DNA from: Metallosphaera tengchongensis
GTDB lineage: Archaea; Thermoproteota; Thermoprotei_A; Sulfolobales; Sulfolobaceae
Length of the DNA stretch: 64,000 bases
Assembly: GCF_013343295.1 (NCBI RefSeq)
Contig: NZ_CP049074.1
Coordinates: 601,501 to 665,500, forward strand
Direction of reading: 5' to 3'
Shown: positions 48,969-57,390 of the stretch, in pieces
Layout of the letters: each line of letters starts with the position of its first letter
Numbering within the stretch: position 1 is the stretch's first letter
The notes under the pieces: model-generated
The model's input: only the letters and a program-made list of their open reading frames with translations
What the model was told of the DNA's origin: nothing
Databases searched by the model: none
Translations under genes and position numbers: made by a program

Positions 48969-49219
48969 ATGTCCTCCAGTTCCTCTATGAGATTTCTTAA
49001 TATTATAACTTTCCTATTGGTCAGATTGATTTTAACTATTTTAACTCTCTTGGATTCTAAAATCTCTACCAAACCGTCTCTCTCCAGCTCCTCGACCTCC
49101 TCCTTTACGGTATTAAACCTAATTCCCGACTTCCTAGCCAAGTTGGAAATGGAGAGATCCCCGTACTTCAACAGGATGTATAAAATCCTAAGCTTATACA
49201 GGCTCTTCTCTGTTATCAA
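48965..49219 (-). CDS. Small winged-helix DNA-binding protein, 84 aa
   Basis: An 84-residue protein that is almost only a winged helix (KLRILYILLKYGDLSISNLARKSGIRF, then VEELERDGLVEIL), with a short C-terminal strand/helix. The start is TTG at 49219, 26 nt inside the end of cdc6; it also overlaps moaC by 4 nt. Function is unknown; it may regulate this locus. Confidence 0.75.
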   Translation of the reverse strand: MITEKSLYKLRILYILLKYGDLSISNLARKSGIRFNTVKEEVEELERDGLVEILESKRVKIVKINLTNRKVIILRNLIEELEDI

Positions 49220-50438
49220 GCCTCATCCGCATCTTTTTAGTTATTAAGGTCTCAAATTCAGGGGTAACAGGTACGGTCAAAGAAATTAGGGTAGTCCTAC
49301 CTCTCATTCCTCTACCACTTTGTCTAGTCTCCAGTATCCCCATAAGCCTCATCCTCTTTACGTACTCGTAAATTTGCGTATGTCTGCGGGGCTCCTCTCC
49401 CAGTTCGGTGCATATATCCGAGTATTCCTTTTCTAATCTTCCAATTGGGATGGAGTCGGTCTTTAACCTGTTGTGGAGGTTGATTAGCGCCTTCAGAATG
49501 ATGAGGGGATGAAGTTCGAGATAGGAAATCTCATCAACAATTTCACTTGCTTCTTTGTTGATCTTGGAGAACGCCTCTTTCACGTGTTCTGGGAGGACTA
49601 AAGCTGAATTCTTGACCTCTGCTAATTTACCTGCCATCTCAAGAGTCTCTATGGCTAGTCTAGCGTTTCCGCTACCACCCTTATCGCTTCCGTAAAGCTC
49701 TGCAATGAAATTTAAAGTTTCCTCTGGAACGACGTTGGGTTGAAAGGCATCCTCAACCCTATCTGCCAGTATGTCCCTCAGCTCCAAAGAGGTGTAAGGG
49801 TTGAAATAGATTAAATTTCGCATTATGTGATCCCTTATGCCCCTATCCAATGTGGAGATGTTCTGCTCGTCCCTCATAACGAAAATGTAACTTATCCTTC
49901 TAGTTGCTGAAGACAGCTCATCGTATAGTCTTACGAGGAAGTAGACGTCCTCTTGAGACGAGGCGTTGACGAAGTAATCGAACTCGTCCAACGTTATTAT
50001 GGCGTAAATGTTCCTCTTTTCCAGATAATCGTGGATAATTCTGAAAGCCTCCTGAGTGGACAGACCTCTAACTGGTATTGGAAGCTTAAGGCTTGAGGCG
50101 ATCTCCATCGTCAGAAGATATAGAGTTCTCTGCTTGTGGCAGTTTAGATGGATGTACTCCATTTTAACCCCCCTGTCCTTAAGTCTACTCTTGAAAGTAT
50201 TTCCGAAAGTTTTGGTGGTAACTGTTTTCCCTGTACCTGTGGGTCCAGACACTACTACCCTTATGGAAGTGAGACCTAGGTTGGAGAGTAAGTCCCTAAA
50301 GGCAAGCGTGAGTTCCTTTATCTTCTCCTCCCTGTGAGGCAGTCTAGAGGGCACGTGTTCTGGCGCAAGAACCTCCAGTCTCTTGAAGATGTTGCTCCCT
50401 GAAAGTCCGCTCTCTATAATGTCTTCAATATTTGGCAT
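49194..50438 (-). CDS. cdc6-2: Orc1/Cdc6-type replication protein (probably Cdc6-2)
   Basis: AAA+ origin-binding protein, 414 residues from the ATG at 50438, which has GGTGA 5 nt upstream. Walker A GPTGTGKT is near residue 66, Walker B IITLDEFDYFV near residue 148, sensor 1 IFVMRDEQN follows, and a C-terminal winged helix lies from about residue 320. Assignment to Cdc6-2 rests on its place beside the RFC genes and moaC, the arrangement I recall from Sulfolobus. Cdc6-2 is not normally next to an origin, and no origin-like repeat cluster was seen here. Confidence 0.88.
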   Translation of the reverse strand: MPNIEDIIESGLSGSNIFKRLEVLAPEHVPSRLPHREEKIKELTLAFRDLLSNLGLTSIRVVVSGPTGTGKTVTTKTFGNTFKSRLKDRGVKMEYIHLNCHKQRTLYLLTMEIASSLKLPIPVRGLSTQEAFRIIHDYLEKRNIYAIITLDEFDYFVNASSQEDVYFLVRLYDELSSATRRISYIFVMRDEQNISTLDRGIRDHIMRNLIYFNPYTSLELRDILADRVEDAFQPNVVPEETLNFIAELYGSDKGGSGNARLAIETLEMAGKLAEVKNSALVLPEHVKEAFSKINKEASEIVDEISYLELHPLIILKALINLHNRLKTDSIPIGRLEKEYSDICTELGEEPRRHTQIYEYVKRMRLMGILETRQSGRGMRGRTTLISLTVPVTPEFETLITKKMRMRLDNREEPV

Positions 50439-50469
50439 AACTTTCACCTCATCCTTAAAGTGGTCAGTA

Positions 50470-50979
50470 CTACCTTATATTTTGGCCCGGAGACTTAACT
50501 GAAACTTTCTCTTGACCCTTGGAGAGCAACGAGAAAGTAGTAACGTCCTTTAACACATTAAGCGTCAGCTTAATGCTGTAATTTTTAGAATCTATCTTGG
50601 TGTCTTTTAGAAGTCCACCTATAGCCATCTGAAGAACTCTGCAATCCAGGGAGCCCCCTCTGACAAAACATTCCACATATGACGTCCCTCGTAGCCTATC
50701 TAGGAGTAGTTTACTGGTTTCCAGCACGTCTTGGTAAGTAGACGGAGAGAATAGAACAATAGGATAGACCTTTCTGGCGCAAGCAGGCGGTGCAGAGATT
50801 ACTAATCCGTAGCAGAGTTGGCTTGGTAGCTTGGAGTTAACCAGAAGGACGTTTGCTACTACCTCATCTACGCTTGCCTCACTATCGTGGGGTAATATCC
50901 TGTTCAGGACCTCAATTCTACATTTTCTACCCTTGTTTGGTGCTGTCGTTATGAGTAGGCAAAGGTTTTTGCTTGACAT
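50470..50979 (-). CDS. Conserved hypothetical protein, possibly THUMP-like, 169 aa
   Basis: Starts MSSKNLCLLITTAPNKGRKC. The C-terminal half (RGGSLDCRVLQMAIGGLLKDT, then a YSIKLTLNVLKDVTTFSLL strand pair) resembles a THUMP RNA-binding domain as in TAN1-like tRNA acetylation cofactors, but the match is by eye only. It is rich in cysteine (six). It lies 32 nt upstream of cdc6 on the same strand. Confidence 0.5.
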   Translation of the reverse strand: MSSKNLCLLITTAPNKGRKCRIEVLNRILPHDSEASVDEVVANVLLVNSKLPSQLCYGLVISAPPACARKVYPIVLFSPSTYQDVLETSKLLLDRLRGTSYVECFVRGGSLDCRVLQMAIGGLLKDTKIDSKNYSIKLTLNVLKDVTTFSLLSKGQEKVSVKSPGQNIR

Positions 50980-51114
50980 GGAAATTTCATCCTTTCCTTA
51001 CAAGATTTAAGATCGTTGAGCCACGTTTTAAGTTTCCTTCGGATAGGTAGGACTAGGCTCAAACACCTTCAAAACCTTTGGTAATACATCAACTTTGATG
51101 AAGTTATAGATATA

Positions 51115-52119
51115 CTAGATAACCTTTAGCCCGTTTCCTGTAAGTACTACCACTGCATCGTTCGCTTTACGTTTCCATAACCCAGCGAGACCGACTGCAG
51201 AACTGTATTCCGCAAGAAGACCCTTTCTAGCTAGGTATTTCCACGCCTCCATTACCTCGTTTTCAGAAACTACGACGCAATCCCCCGTTTCCCTTAGTAC
51301 CTTTATCATTTCATCTAATAGTACAGGCTTTGTGGATACTAGGGCGTCTGCGACTGAAGTTATTTCACGGGGAGGGGAATAGGGAACGCCATTAAATTTA
51401 GAGCACACAGGGCTTACCTGCTCCGTTTGAACTGCAACTAACTTTGGCATTTCCTGAATCACGCCTTGATTGATAAGGTGTTTGAACCCTTCGTAAACTC
51501 CAAGGAGAAGGGTGCCTGCTGAGGTGGGCAAATAAACCTCTTCTGGAGCCTTCCATCCCCCATCCCTTGCTATCTCATATGCTAAGGATCTTATACCGTC
51601 CCTGAATTCAGGTTGCAACACGTGGGATGCATAATAGGCTCCTGAACGTTCAGCCTCTGAGGAAACAGACTCTCTATCTCCTTGGACTTTTATCACATGA
51701 GCTCCGTATGCCTGTATCTGCTTCAGCTTACCACTGGCAGACTTACTCGGAACAAAAATCGAGACTTTCATTCCTGCAGCAGCTCCGTAGGCAGACATTG
51801 AGGCGCCTGCGTTTCCCGAAGAGTCCTCGGCTATGTCTGTAATCCCCTTCTGGGAAAGGTAAGAAATCAGAGTAACAGAACCCCTATCCTTATAGGAACC
51901 TGTCGGATTTAAGAAGTCCAACTTGAACGTAATGTTCTCGAGCTTCACGGACGGGGTGTTCCACTCGCCCAAGGACACCCATTTCTTTATATAGGGAAAA
52001 TTCAATCTAAGATCTTTTTGAAAAGGAAAGTCTACATCAACCTTATAGATACCGCCGCATCTACACCTAACTTCGTTTCCTTCTCTTTCCCTACCACAGT
52101 TGATGCATCTTACAGTCAT
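51115..52119 (-). CDS. thrC: Threonine synthase (PLP fold type II)
   Basis: Converts O-phosphohomoserine to threonine (EC 4.2.3.1), 334 codons. An N-terminal zinc knuckle (CINC...CRC, residues 5-21) is followed by the PLP lysine in [10 protein letters not shown] (about residue 74) and the asparagine loop DSSGNAGAS. The C-terminal Gly-rich [10 protein letters not shown] ends the fold. A GTTAAAAAC box about 24 nt upstream of the ATG suggests a leaderless mRNA. Related dehydratases are a less likely reading. Confidence 0.9.
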   Translation of the reverse strand: MTVRCINCGREREGNEVRCRCGGIYKVDVDFPFQKDLRLNFPYIKKWVSLGEWNTPSVKLENITFKLDFLNPTGSYKDRGSVTLISYLSQKGITDIAEDSSGNAGASMSAYGAAAGMKVSIFVPSKSASGKLKQIQAYGAHVIKVQGDRESVSSEAERSGAYYASHVLQPEFRDGIRSLAYEIARDGGWKAPEEVYLPTSAGTLLLGVYEGFKHLINQGVIQEMPKLVAVQTEQVSPVCSKFNGVPYSPPREITSVADALVSTKPVLLDEMIKVLRETGDCVVVSENEVMEAWKYLARKGLLAEYSSAVGLAGLWKRKANDAVVVLTGNGLKVI

Positions 52120-52170
52120 GATAGATCCTGTACCCTTATGGTTTTTAACCGTTGCTTTGAAACTAAAGAG

Positions 52171-52187
52171 AAGACGCGATACGTCTT
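52171..52187. other. Small perfect hairpin upstream of thrC
   Basis: AAGACG-CGATA-CGTCTT forms a 6-bp stem with a 5-nt loop in the 499-nt gene-free stretch 52120-52618. It lies upstream of the thrC promoter and has no known partner. Confidence 0.3.
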
Positions 52188-52327
52188 AAGCTCATCGGTC
52201 ATCTGAGCACACTGGATTGTATTACATGGATCTTGAGCTAGTCTTGAGGCGACGTCTAATCTATCTTTAAACTCTCATAAATAAGTGTGTAGCTCTCTCA
52301 TGCGATTTGTTAGATACATCATTCATT

Positions 52328-52365
52328 TAGACTATTCTAAAATAAATAGACTATTCTAAAATAAA
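52328..52365 (+). repeat. Two perfect 19-bp tandem repeats
   Basis: TAGACTATTCTAAAATAAA occurs twice head-to-tail (52328-52346 and 52347-52365) in the gene-free stretch. A single duplication or a protein-binding site are both possible. Confidence 0.7.
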
Positions 52366-52461
52366 ACGATCATTTCCTACGACGTCCCGTCATGTCCAGC
52401 TGGAACTGGGGGAACTCGACGTTAGGATTAGTCTGATCTATTTCTCGCATTGCACTTCACC

Positions 52462-52599
52462 GGTTTTCCGTAAAACCAGTTATGGCTTTACCTTTTTTCA
52501 TTCCTCTCTTTATCCTAGCCCTCAAAACTAGGTTTCAGAATCTTAAAGTAGTGACAAAAGAACGACAGGCCTCGCCCTTCAGGGCGGGGAGGAGGTCAG
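52462..52599 (+). mobile_element. Solitary IS200/IS605-type right end (omegaRNA-like tail) without tnpB
   Basis: The last 49 nt (52551-52599) start GTGACAAAAGAA, contain the stem CTCGCCC-TTC-AGGGCGGG, and end GGAGGAGGTCAG, the form of the right end of IS605-family (TnpB) elements of Sulfolobales. Two more stems precede it: GGTTTT-CCGT-AAAACC (52462-52477) and CCTAG...CTAGG (52513-52532). No tnpB frame is present. A 48-nt relative lies at 58669-58716 on the other strand. Family assignment is from memory of such ends. Confidence 0.6.
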
Positions 52600-52618
52600 T
52601 AGAATAACTACACAGCTC

Positions 52619-54604
52619 TTAACCTAGAACTACCCTGACATCAACAGCAAAGGCTCCCCTTTCATTGACAATGAGTGGATTGATATCTAATTCATTAACG
52701 TTTAAGTCTATTATTAGCCTAGAAACATTAACTATAGTTCTAATAATGGATCCTTCGTCGTATCCTCTCTTTCTAGCCCTTATCATGTCTATTAACCTGC
52801 TATCCTTAAGCATCTCAAATGCCTCATCCTCATAGACTGGGGCTATCCCGTAGGTTACGCTCTTTAATGCCTCTACGTATATCCCTCCAACTCCAGCTAC
52901 CACAGTGTGTCCAAAGACCTGATCCCTTATTCCTCCCACGTAAGCCTCTATCCCACCCAGTTGCTCCTGCACCATGACCCTTTTAGATATCTTAGAGAGA
53001 TTGGCGAAAACATCCTTCACCATGTCTCTCTCCACGTTCATAAAAACTCCTTTCAGTTCCGTCTTATGAACTGGGACATCTGATGAAATTTTCATAACTA
53101 CTGGATACCCTATGGAGTCTGCCGCCCTTTGAACTTCCTCATATGTTTCGCCTACACCCCACTTAGGAGTTCTTATCCCGTAGGTCTCCATAAGCTTAAG
53201 TCCTTCATAGTCCGACAAGACTGTCTTTCCCTTTACCAATTCCATAGCTGAGTTAACAGGTTGGCTTACTCTCATTTTCTTTCTGGGAGTAGGTTTCCTA
53301 ACAAGTTTAGCCAACGCGTTAACTGCCTCCTCGGGAAAGGAGAAAACAGGTATGGATGCCGACTCCAATATTCTAGAAGCAGAGTCCTCGTCGTAGCCCA
53401 TGGTTACTGCGATTATCCCTTTCCCCTTAAACCCTAGGATGACCTTGGCTACCTCGGTACAGCTTATGAAAGGAAGGGACTGCACTATGACCAACTTAGT
53501 GCAATCCAAATCCTGAACTACCTTGAGGGCATTAAGATATCTGTCTCTCCCAGCGTCCCCAGATAGGTCTAGCGGGTTCTTTGGAAGGCTTTGGGGAGGT
53601 AAAACTTTCTTTAACTCCTGGTTTAACCTCTCAGGTAGCCTAACTTGCGTTAACCTAGCCCTAGAAATCGCATCTGAAGTTAAAACACCGTGCCCTCCAG
53701 AGTTCGTGATAACCAGGATATCATCCCTAATAGGTTCAGAGGAGTTCACCAACCTCGATAAGTTGAGAAAGTCCCTCAAATCCTCCACAAAGATTGCTCC
53801 TATTGTCCTTATGGCTGCCTTAAACACCTCATATGACCCCGCTAAGCTTCCCGTGTGAGTTTTCACAGCCTCAGCGCTCTGAGAAGTTGACCCTCCCTTT
53901 ATGAAGACCAAGGGCTTCCTGACAGATGCCTCAGGCATAAGGTCTAGGAACTTCTGACCATCTGAGACCCCCTCAATATAAATGAAAATGGCCTTAGTCT
54001 CTGGGTCTTTAGAAAGGTAGTCAATAACCTCATACTCCTTTACGTCAGCCTGGTTTCCTAAACTGACCAGGAAACTTATACCTGTCCTAGTTCTTTGTGC
54101 CCAGTTGAGCATGTAAGCACCTATCCCACCACTTTGAACTACTAATGCTATCTCTCCCTTCTTAACGTCAGCGAAGGCGAAGGTTCCATTGAAATCGGGA
54201 GTGATTATCCCCATAGTGTTAGGTCCTAGAAACCTCACCCCGTACTTTTCAGCTATCTTGGAGATCTCTAGCTCTAACTTCTCTCCCTCCTCTCCTACTT
54301 CCCTAAATCCTGAAGTTATGACCACTGCAGAACCTATCCCCTTCTCCCCAACATCCTCCATTACCCCTGGAACCAATTCCCTGGGTACTGATATAATGGC
54401 CAAGTCAACATCGTCCTGAATATCCTTTACTGACCTAAAGGACGTGACGTTTTCGATTCTTTCTGCCTTATTATTTACAGGGTATACTTTACCTCTAAAG
54501 CTTGAGGAGATGTTTCTGAAAATAACGTTGCCCACTTTCTCCCTGTTTCGTGAGGCCCCTATCACGGCGATGGATCTAGGGTGGAAAAGTTTATCCAAAG
54601 ACAT
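52619..54604 (-). CDS. ADP-forming acyl-CoA synthetase, fused alpha-beta subunits
   Basis: A 661-residue enzyme making acyl-CoA (or ATP from acyl-CoA) with ADP/Pi. Order: CoA-binding Rossmann domain (HPRSIAVIGASRN, residues 8-20), ligase-CoA domains with the phosphohistidine His250 in VKTHTGSLAG, then the ATP-grasp beta part from about residue 440 (YPVVMKISSDVPVHKTELKGV). In thaumarchaea and some crenarchaea such enzymes act on acetate, 3-hydroxypropionate or 4-hydroxybutyrate; the substrate is not determinable here. ATG start. Confidence 0.93.
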   Translation of the reverse strand: MSLDKLFHPRSIAVIGASRNREKVGNVIFRNISSSFRGKVYPVNNKAERIENVTSFRSVKDIQDDVDLAIISVPRELVPGVMEDVGEKGIGSAVVITSGFREVGEEGEKLELEISKIAEKYGVRFLGPNTMGIITPDFNGTFAFADVKKGEIALVVQSGGIGAYMLNWAQRTRTGISFLVSLGNQADVKEYEVIDYLSKDPETKAIFIYIEGVSDGQKFLDLMPEASVRKPLVFIKGGSTSQSAEAVKTHTGSLAGSYEVFKAAIRTIGAIFVEDLRDFLNLSRLVNSSEPIRDDILVITNSGGHGVLTSDAISRARLTQVRLPERLNQELKKVLPPQSLPKNPLDLSGDAGRDRYLNALKVVQDLDCTKLVIVQSLPFISCTEVAKVILGFKGKGIIAVTMGYDEDSASRILESASIPVFSFPEEAVNALAKLVRKPTPRKKMRVSQPVNSAMELVKGKTVLSDYEGLKLMETYGIRTPKWGVGETYEEVQRAADSIGYPVVMKISSDVPVHKTELKGVFMNVERDMVKDVFANLSKISKRVMVQEQLGGIEAYVGGIRDQVFGHTVVAGVGGIYVEALKSVTYGIAPVYEDEAFEMLKDSRLIDMIRARKRGYDEGSIIRTIVNVSRLIIDLNVNELDINPLIVNERGAFAVDVRVVLG

Positions 54605-54689
54605 AAAATATTACACTGTTTCCTAATTAAAAATCTATCCTCCACTTTATTTCTTGCCACTTTCCGTAAAGGAGATTGAAACGCATCGT

Positions 54690-54719
54690 GTAAAAATTAC
54701 AAAACGAGGAAAGCCTCGT
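54690..54719 (-). terminator. Hairpin plus T tract after the two-gene unknown operon
   Basis: On the minus strand ACGAGG-CTTT-CCTCGT is followed by TTTGTAATTTTTAC, a classic stem-loop and T-rich terminator. It ends the operon whose last stop is at 54734. Confidence 0.6.
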
Positions 54720-54733
54720 ACTTTAGGGTAGAT

Positions 54734-55201
54734 TCAGAAATTAGTTGTAAGCCTCCTTAAGGCTGAAATTGGATCCTTTGTGATTTGGGCGTAGATTAGT
54801 TTCTCATATCTTATTCCGAAACCGTCATCCCAGTTCTGCACTTCAAATCCGTAACACCTTTCGCAATATCCTCTCAAGATCTTGGTAAAACCTAGATCAC
54901 TCACGCTATACTTTATCCCATCAAGTTCCTTGACGTCTCTTAACTCAGTGCTCCTTGACAGTCTCCTCAGAAACTCATGGAGGGTACTTCTAACGAGCCT
55001 GTGGGAATCAACACCTTCTTCCCTCAATGATGCCGGAACGAGCCATTCCTGATTTATCCTTTCCATGACTTTTCTTATATCCTTAATGAGATCTCTCTCC
55101 TCAAATTCTTTGATACATTGGCTTACTACCCTATCCACGTAGGCTTTATCCCCGACCCATGACAGGTAGTAAGCCCTTGAAATCTCCTCTGAGCAGTTCA
55201 A
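54734..55201 (-). CDS. Hypothetical protein, 155 aa
   Basis: An unrecognised helical protein (MNCSEEISRAYYLSWVG) with a Cys pair in GYCERCYGFEVQNWDDGFG near residue 115 that could bind a metal. It is the second gene of a two-gene operon, overlapping the first by 4 nt. Confidence 0.6.
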   Translation of the reverse strand: MNCSEEISRAYYLSWVGDKAYVDRVVSQCIKEFEERDLIKDIRKVMERINQEWLVPASLREEGVDSHRLVRSTLHEFLRRLSRSTELRDVKELDGIKYSVSDLGFTKILRGYCERCYGFEVQNWDDGFGIRYEKLIYAQITKDPISALRRLTTNF

Positions 55202-55800
55202 GGTCTAATCACCACACCTGCCAAGTTCCATCCCTCATCTCTGTATACATAGCTCAAGAGACCGTAATTATCTGGATACCTAATTTTCTCCACTTGAATC
55301 AGGTCACGCACCAGATTTCTGGTTAACCAGTTCTGTGACCACCTAAAGGATCCCCTAGCATTAATGAAAAGAAAACCTTTTCCCCCAAGGTAAGTAAGGA
55401 GGGTTGGACTTTTTCCAGCATCTACTAACGCATCAGGTGAGTAGCCGAGATACTTGACTTGCCTAAGCGGAACTATATCAGTGAACTTTACGTCGAACTT
55501 TTCCTCAAGGAACGCATAGGTAAGGGTCTCCCCAATGGTTGCAGAGACGTCACCGGAGTAATACTTTCCTCCCCATCTGCTCGGATCTAGGTTGTACGGT
55601 ATCCCCTCGATTAGTCTACTGGAGAGCAGGGAAGCCATAAATACTTTCCCTTCATCGATGTCCACGACCTCTGAGGGCATTCCCTTAGTTAGAGCCTCTA
55701 CCAGGAGGTGCGAGACCGTTGAGATATCATCATCACTTTCATTGAGGTGATGGGGTATAACCTCCGAACTTATTTCAATTAAGGATATTTTCAATCTCAT
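55198..55800 (-). CDS. Hypothetical protein, 200 aa
   Basis: Unrecognised (MRLKISLIEISSEVIPHHLN). The middle part has GETLTYAFLEEKFDVKF, then GYSPDALVDAG and LFINARGSFRW. This spacing of an acidic helix, a PD pair and a later strand recalls PD-(D/E)xK nucleases, although the E-x-K element is replaced by NAR, so the resemblance is weak. No signal peptide or membrane helix. First gene of the two-gene operon. Confidence 0.6.
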   Translation of the reverse strand: MRLKISLIEISSEVIPHHLNESDDDISTVSHLLVEALTKGMPSEVVDIDEGKVFMASLLSSRLIEGIPYNLDPSRWGGKYYSGDVSATIGETLTYAFLEEKFDVKFTDIVPLRQVKYLGYSPDALVDAGKSPTLLTYLGGKGFLFINARGSFRWSQNWLTRNLVRDLIQVEKIRYPDNYGLLSYVYRDEGWNLAGVVIRP

Positions 55801-55905
55801 GATCTATAATACATATGTAGGAATTAAAAACAGTCATTCAGACCTTGATTATACTGACAGATTTATGACAGACACTAATTTATTTCGCTTCGCCTTATTC
55901 CACAC

Positions 55906-56283
55906 ATGAAAGACGTAGTTTTCTCAAAGGACGCTCCCCAACCCATAGGTCCTTATTCCCAGGCTATTCTAACAGACGGGTTTCTTTTCATATCTGGACA
56001 AATCCCGGTGGATCCAAAAAGCAATGAGGTTGTGAAGGGAGAAATAAGGGAACAGACCGAAAGGGTTATGGAAAACATGAAGGGCGTACTGTCAGCTGCC
56101 GGGCTTAGTTTCGAAAACGTTGTAATGACTTTTGTTTACCTTAAGGACTTATCGGACTTTTCAAAGTTTAATGAAGTCTATTCTAAATACTTTAAGGACA
56201 AGCCCCCTGCCAGGGTTACTGTACAAGTGAGTGACTTACCCAAGGGTTCTCTTATAGAAATAGCTGCAATTGCACAGAGGTAG
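55906..56283 (+). CDS. ridA: RidA-family reactive imine deaminase
   Basis: YjgF/YER057c/UK114 family protein of 125 codons that hydrolyses 2-aminoacrylate-type enamines/imines. The N-terminus PQPIGPYSQAI, the carboxylate-binding Arg103 in PPARVTVQV and Glu118 in SLIEIAAIA are all present. An AATTTATTTC box about 24 nt upstream of the ATG fits leaderless transcription. Confidence 0.94.
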   Translation: MKDVVFSKDAPQPIGPYSQAILTDGFLFISGQIPVDPKSNEVVKGEIREQTERVMENMKGVLSAAGLSFENVVMTFVYLKDLSDFSKFNEVYSKYFKDKPPARVTVQVSDLPKGSLIEIAAIAQR

Positions 56284-56286
56284 TTT

Positions 56287-56466
56287 TTAGGAAAAAACTT
56301 TCTTTAGTAGTCTCTCCACGTGGGGACAATTTATATCGAACATGTCGTGATTTCCGTGCTCTATGCAGGAGCCCACTATGGGCTTTCCTTCAAGGAAAAC
56401 AACGGATGCTTCCTCGTCCTCCACTATGGAGTAGGCTATGCCTTCAAAGACTTTCTTGTACTGCAT
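56287..56466 (-). CDS. Small conserved-looking protein, 59 aa
   Basis: A short minus-strand gene starting MQYKKVFEGIAYSIVEDEEA and ending NCPHVERLLKKVFS. It has a good start codon, a TTTATAC/TTTTAAG box 15-25 nt upstream, balanced amino-acid use and a His/Asp/Cys-containing centre (CIEHGNHDMFDINC) suggestive of a metal or thiol site. It converges with ridA, stops 4 nt apart. The family is unknown. Confidence 0.65.
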   Translation of the reverse strand: MQYKKVFEGIAYSIVEDEEASVVFLEGKPIVGSCIEHGNHDMFDINCPHVERLLKKVFS

Positions 56467-56640
56467 TTGGCTTCACTTAAAAGTATAAATGTTCACTTCA
56501 AAGATATAAGCTTTTCTCCGCCTTCCGCAAGTAGTCAGGAAGAGGGAGGTGTTTTATCCACTTTTTAAACCTTCTGTAGAAAACTTGAAGAGAACTAGGT
56601 TAGCTGTTAATCAGATCTTGCAACCAGACATCACAGCTCA

Positions 56641-56658
56641 ATGAGCCTGGAAGCTCAT
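56641..56658. other. Hairpin upstream of the creatininase-family gene
   Basis: ATGAGC-CTGGAA-GCTCAT (6-bp stem, 6-nt loop) is followed by CATCTTATTTTC. It lies 49 nt before the next gene in a 240-nt spacer (56467-56706) with no other recognisable content. Confidence 0.3.
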
Positions 56659-56706
56659 CATCTTATTTTCTTTTAACTTATCCGACTAAAAGTACTTTGG
56701 TAAAAG

Positions 56707-57390
56707 ATGAGACTTTTGGATATCACTAAGGATCAGACCTTCCCCTTAATCGGGGTTTTACCTGTGGGAAGTGTAGAGCAACACGGACCGCATCTTCCCA
56801 TGGGAACCGATTCCATTATTTCTGAAATGGTCGCAAAGGAGGTTGAAAGGAGAGTTAAGGAGGTACTTATTTTACCCACTTTTTACTTTGGATGTTCCTT
56901 CGAACACGGAAACTTACCACATGTCAGTTTGGATCAGATTACGTTCATATCCGCCATTACTGATATTTTGACCTCGTGCAAACGCCTTGGGTTAAAGGGA
57001 GCTATAATAATTAACGGTCATGGGGGTAACTCGCACTTATTGGAAACAGTATCGCGAAGGTTGAACTTTGAAGTACGGTCGTTCAAAGTTATGGTCATAA
57101 ATCTTACCAAGCATAGGTTCTTCCGTGAATATAATGATCTTCATGCCGGCACAATTGAGACTTCCATAATGAAGTTCCTCTTCCCAGATCTAGTAAAGGA
57201 TGAGCTTATACCAAGGGAGGTTCACTTCGCTGAAGGTACATTTGAGACGCTCTCCTCAGAGGAAGGAGGAACCAACGGAGTTGTAGCTAGAGGGAAAATA
57301 GAGTCTAAGGCTGAATTGGGTAAAGTTATCTTTGAGGAAATGGTAAATCTAGTCATCTCTAAGGTTCAAGAGCTAAGAAATAGCATTTAG
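56707..57390 (+). CDS. Creatininase-family metal-dependent amidohydrolase
   Basis: A 227-residue member of the creatininase family (creatininase, MftE, ArfB-type formamide hydrolases). Metal-binding residues are in GSVEQHGPHLPMGTD (about residues 22-36), FGCSFEHGNLP and NGHGGN, with Glu in HAGTIETS. The specific substrate is unknown; in archaea ArfB-like enzymes act in deazaflavin/riboflavin synthesis. It converges with a minus-strand operon, overlapping by 4 nt. Confidence 0.88.
   Translation: MRLLDITKDQTFPLIGVLPVGSVEQHGPHLPMGTDSIISEMVAKEVERRVKEVLILPTFYFGCSFEHGNLPHVSLDQITFISAITDILTSCKRLGLKGAIIINGHGGNSHLLETVSRRLNFEVRSFKVMVINLTKHRFFREYNDLHAGTIETSIMKFLFPDLVKDELIPREVHFAEGTFETLSSEEGGTNGVVARGKIESKAELGKVIFEEMVNLVISKVQELRNSI

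Noticed and set aside
50980-51114. Search for origin (ORB) elements near cdc6
   Set aside because: No repeated origin-box motifs or long AT-rich unwinding tract were seen; Cdc6-2 is not expected to sit at an origin.
54720-54742. Possible second CRISPR repeat 37 nt after the 23-mer
   Set aside because: Matches are few and it overlaps the coding end of the 155-aa gene and its terminator.
56320-56568. 82-codon plus-strand frame between ridA and the creatininase gene
   Set aside because: Composition is odd (runs of hydrophobic and Tyr/His residues) and the minus strand carries a more convincing 59-codon gene over most of it.
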